In this document: piece after piece, positions 6,457-7,940 of the stretch
Layout: each line of letters starts with the position of its first letter
Position numbering within the stretch: the first letter of the stretch is position 1
NCBI GenBank assembly: GCA_050734915.1
Contig: JBOHUX010000112.1
Location: 1 to 7,940, forward strand
Length of the DNA stretch: 7,940 nt
Reading direction: 5' to 3'
Origin: JBOHUX01 sp050734915
GTDB lineage: Bacteria > Chloroflexota > Dormibacteria > Dormibacterales > Dormibacteraceae
Made by a program: the position numbers and the translations under genes
Notes under the pieces: generated by a model
What the model was told of the DNA's origin: nothing
Database searches by the model: none
The model's input: the letters and a program-made list of their open reading frames with translations, nothing else

Positions 6457-7545
6457 ATGAGCGACATCCCCGCCCGGCGCCTGCGCGCCCAGCGGCTCAC
6501 CGGGAAGCCGTTCGGATCGGCCGTCGATGCCGTCCGCTGGCCGGGCGCGGTGCAGGCACAGGACTACGCGGGGGCCAAGTGGGCGCTGGGCCTGCGCACC
6601 GGGCCGTCCACGACCGAGGCGGTGCTCGACCGCCTGATCGACGAGGGCGTCATCCTGCGCACCCACGTGCTCCGCCCCACCTGGCACCTTGTGCTTCCGG
6701 AGGACATCCGCTGGCTGCTGGATCTGACGGCCCCCAGGATCCGTCGGGGTCTCGCGGCCCGCCACCGGGAGCTCGAGCTCGACGAGAATGTGTTCGCCCG
6801 TGCGACCGCGGCCTTCAGCGCGGCGCTCACGGGCGGCCGCCACCTGACCCGCGCCGAGCTGGGCGAGGTGCTGCGGGCCGCCGGCATCCCTCCGGACGGC
6901 CAGCGCCTGGCCCATCTCCTCATGGGCGCCGAGCTGGACGGGCTCGTGGTGAGCGGGCCTCGGCAGGGAAGGCAATTCACCTACGCCTTGCTCGAGGAGC
7001 GGGTGTCGAAGGGCCGTCCGCTCGACCGGGCCGAGGAGCTTGCCGAGCTCGCGCGGCGATTCTTCCGCAGCCACGGACCAGCGCAGCTGCAGGACTTCGC
7101 GTGGTGGTCCGGCCTGACGGCGGCCGACGCGCGGACCGGCATCGCGCTCGCCGGGGCCGCACTCGAACAGGAGGCCGTGGAGGGCAAGACCCACTGGTTC
7201 GATCCCACCGCCGGCAGCGCCACCCCGACGGCCACCGTCGCGCACCTGCTCCCCAACTTCGACGAGTACACGGTCGGCCATCGCGACCGGGCGGCGCTGT
7301 TGGACCCCGACCGTCGGTTCGAGCCCGCGCTCTTCTCTTCTGGCAGCTTTTTCCTCCTCTCCAATGTCGTCACCGTCGGAGGGCGCGTCCGGGGCGCCTG
7401 GCGCCGGAGCGTCACCCGAGGCGGCGTCCGCGTCGAGGTCCGGCCTCTCGATCGGCTCCAGCCCGCGGAGGCGGCTGCGGTCGAGGAGGCGGCCCTCCGG
7501 TTGGGTCGCTTCCTGGAGCGCCCGGTCCAGCTTGCGTGGATCTAG
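6457..7545 (+). CDS. Winged-helix HTH_42/DUF1006 protein, probable AlkZ-like DNA glycosylase
   Basis: This 362-residue protein belongs to the winged-helix DNA-binding family PF06224. Family marks include RRLRAQRLTG at the N-terminus, AVQAQDYAGAKWALGLR (residues 31-47), LRTHVLRPTWHLV (residues 67-79), LLPNFDEYTVGHRDR from 264, and VGGRVRGAWRR near the C-terminus. Characterised members are DNA glycosylases: Streptomyces AlkZ, which removes the azinomycin lesion using a Gln-x-Gln motif, and E. coli YcaQ (AlkX), which has Gln-x-Asp. Here Q33-A34-Q35 matches the AlkZ type, so repair of bulky or crosslinked bases is a reasonable but unproven inference. The ATG at 6457 is preferred because family members start close to this motif. 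A GTG at 6427 would add ten residues and has AAGGGG 11 bases upstream, so it cannot be excluded. It may be read through from the importer operon. Confidence 0.88.
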   Translation: MSDIPARRLRAQRLTGKPFGSAVDAVRWPGAVQAQDYAGAKWALGLRTGPSTTEAVLDRLIDEGVILRTHVLRPTWHLVLPEDIRWLLDLTAPRIRRGLAARHRELELDENVFARATAAFSAALTGGRHLTRAELGEVLRAAGIPPDGQRLAHLLMGAELDGLVVSGPRQGRQFTYALLEERVSKGRPLDRAEELAELARRFFRSHGPAQLQDFAWWSGLTAADARTGIALAGAALEQEAVEGKTHWFDPTAGSATPTATVAHLLPNFDEYTVGHRDRAALLDPDRRFEPALFSSGSFFLLSNVVTVGGRVRGAWRRSVTRGGVRVEVRPLDRLQPAEAAAVEEAALRLGRFLERPVQLAWI

Positions 7546-7554
7546 ATGAGTGAG

Positions 7555-7584
7555 GCCGAAGGCCCGAAGGCCGGCGCCTTCGGC
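7555..7584 (+). terminator. Strong hairpin with two alternative 5' arms after the glycosylase-like gene
   Basis: GCCGAAGGC (7555-7563) is the exact reverse complement of GCCTTCGGC (7576-7584). A second copy, CCGAAGGC (7564-7571), pairs with GCCTTCGG (7576-7583) around a CGGC tetraloop, giving a compact eight-pair stem. The hairpin begins nine bases after the stop at 7545, where an operon end is expected, and lies between convergent genes, so it could act in both directions. Neither strand has a proper T-tract beside it, so the terminator call rests on position and stem strength. Confidence 0.55.
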
Positions 7585-7600
7585 TGTCGGTGCAAAAGGC

Positions 7601-7658
7601 GGGGGTGGCGCAACGACGGTCCCATCCTGAGATGGGTGAGGAGGCGCGCCGGGCCCCC
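7601..7658. repeat. Nested inverted repeats in the convergent intergenic region
   Basis: Three pairings nest: GGGGG (7601-7605) with CCCCC (7654-7658), GGCGC (7607-7611) with GCGCC (7646-7650), and CCCATC (7621-7626) with GATGGG (7631-7636) around a CTGA loop. Together they could fold into one long branched-free hairpin. No known RNA family is recognised. In such GC-rich DNA the outer stems may be chance; the inner six-pair stem is exact. Confidence 0.3.
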
Positions 7659-7684
7659 CAACGCACGCATCAGGCCCGCAGGGC

Positions 7685-7700
7685 CCCCAGCGGTCTGGGG
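7685..7700 (-). terminator. Hairpin behind the right-edge minus-strand gene
   Basis: CCCCAG (7685-7690) and CTGGGG (7695-7700) form a perfect six-pair stem with a four-base loop. It lies 34 bases past the stop of the minus-strand gene that ends at 7735. A terminator or 3'-end stabiliser is plausible, although no T-tract follows on that strand. Confidence 0.35.
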
Positions 7701-7734
7701 CGCCGGATGGTCCCTATTCGGCTGGTGCGGTCCC

Positions 7735-7940
7735 CTACGAGCCGATCCGGCGCCACTCCCCCGCGCGCATCCCGGGCGGGAAGCGGCGCTCCACCGGGGC
7801 GCCCGGGGCGGGCCGGCGACCCTCTCCCCGCCGTCTCTCGGCGATCTCCGCCACCGCCCGCCCATCGACGCCAAGCTCGGCGAGAACCCCCATCCGGGTC
7901 GCGGGCTCAGGGAAGAGCAGGGGCACGCCATAGGCCGCGG
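7735..7940 (-). CDS. C-terminal end of an unrecognised gene (partial)
   Basis: A minus-strand frame is open from the window edge to a TAG at 7735-7737, giving the last 68 or so residues of a protein. It begins AAYGVPLLFPEP and continues GVLAELGVDGRAVAEIAERR, a believable strand-helix pattern, then an Arg/Pro/Gly-rich stretch and the ending MRAGEWRRIGS. Third positions are mostly G or C, and the balance of hydrophobic and acidic residues is better than in the other frames here. I do not recognise the family, and no catalytic motif can be assigned. An internal GTG (7926) exists, but nothing marks it as a true start and the frame continues upstream. The gene converges on the glycosylase-like gene. 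Confidence 0.5.
   Translation of the reverse strand, partial: AAYGVPLLFPEPATRMGVLAELGVDGRAVAEIAERRRGEGRRPAPGAPVERRFPPGMRAGEWRRIGS

Noticed and set aside
5341..7281. A 646-codon open frame on the minus strand opposite the permease and glycosylase-like genes
   Set aside because: It is highly charged and low in hydrophobic content, lies antisense to well-supported genes, and shows no family motif.
7601..7660. A tRNA or known riboregulator in the convergent intergenic region
   Set aside because: No T-arm GGTTCGA-like sequence, anticodon arm or CCA end could be found, and the stems do not form a cloverleaf.

Overview
The window is a very GC-rich piece of bacterial chromosome with strongly G/C-biased third codon positions. 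It looks like a soil-type high-GC lineage such as Actinomycetota, Chloroflexota or Dormibacterota. That placement is an inference from composition, the Tat-type lipoprotein signal and the gene families; no rRNA or marker gene is present to settle it.

Left part (1-1644). A minus-strand gene (234-827) encodes a six-helix membrane protein that resembles the GPR1/FUN34/YaaH (SatP) acetate/succinate transporter family but lacks its N-terminal signature. Divergent from it, a plus-strand gene (1261-1644) encodes a small single-domain cupin with the His-x-His-x3-Gln...His metal site known from cupin-type hydroxynitrile lyases. Between them, on the minus strand, lies what I read as a decayed DUF1801 gene (about 1030-1247): its N- and C-terminal segments are joined in frame, with the middle and the start codon missing.

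Centre (2020-6399). A complete CUT1-type ABC importer operon, all on the plus strand: a Tat-exported lipoprotein substrate-binding protein, a MalK/UgpC-like ATPase with a TOBE-like C-terminus and a TTG start, and two MalF/MalG-like permeases with EAA loops. The two permease genes overlap by one base. No glycosidase, regulator or catabolic enzyme is in the window, so the substrate (probably a sugar, polyol or related compound) cannot be named.

Right part (6457-7940). Close behind the importer, on the same strand, is a winged-helix protein of the HTH_42/DUF1006 family. It carries a Gln-Ala-Gln motif that suggests an AlkZ-like DNA glycosylase. It is followed by a strong hairpin with two alternative 5' arms, then by further inverted repeats, and then by the 3' end of an unrecognised convergent minus-strand gene that runs off the window.

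Most of the window is ordinary chromosome. The points most worth a second look are the DUF1801 remnant, the AlkZ-like gene behind a nutrient importer, the overlapping Shine-Dalgarno/-10 signal in front of the cupin, and the inverted repeats in 7555-7700. I found no CRISPR array, insertion sequence, tRNA, rRNA or clear new defence or biosynthetic system.
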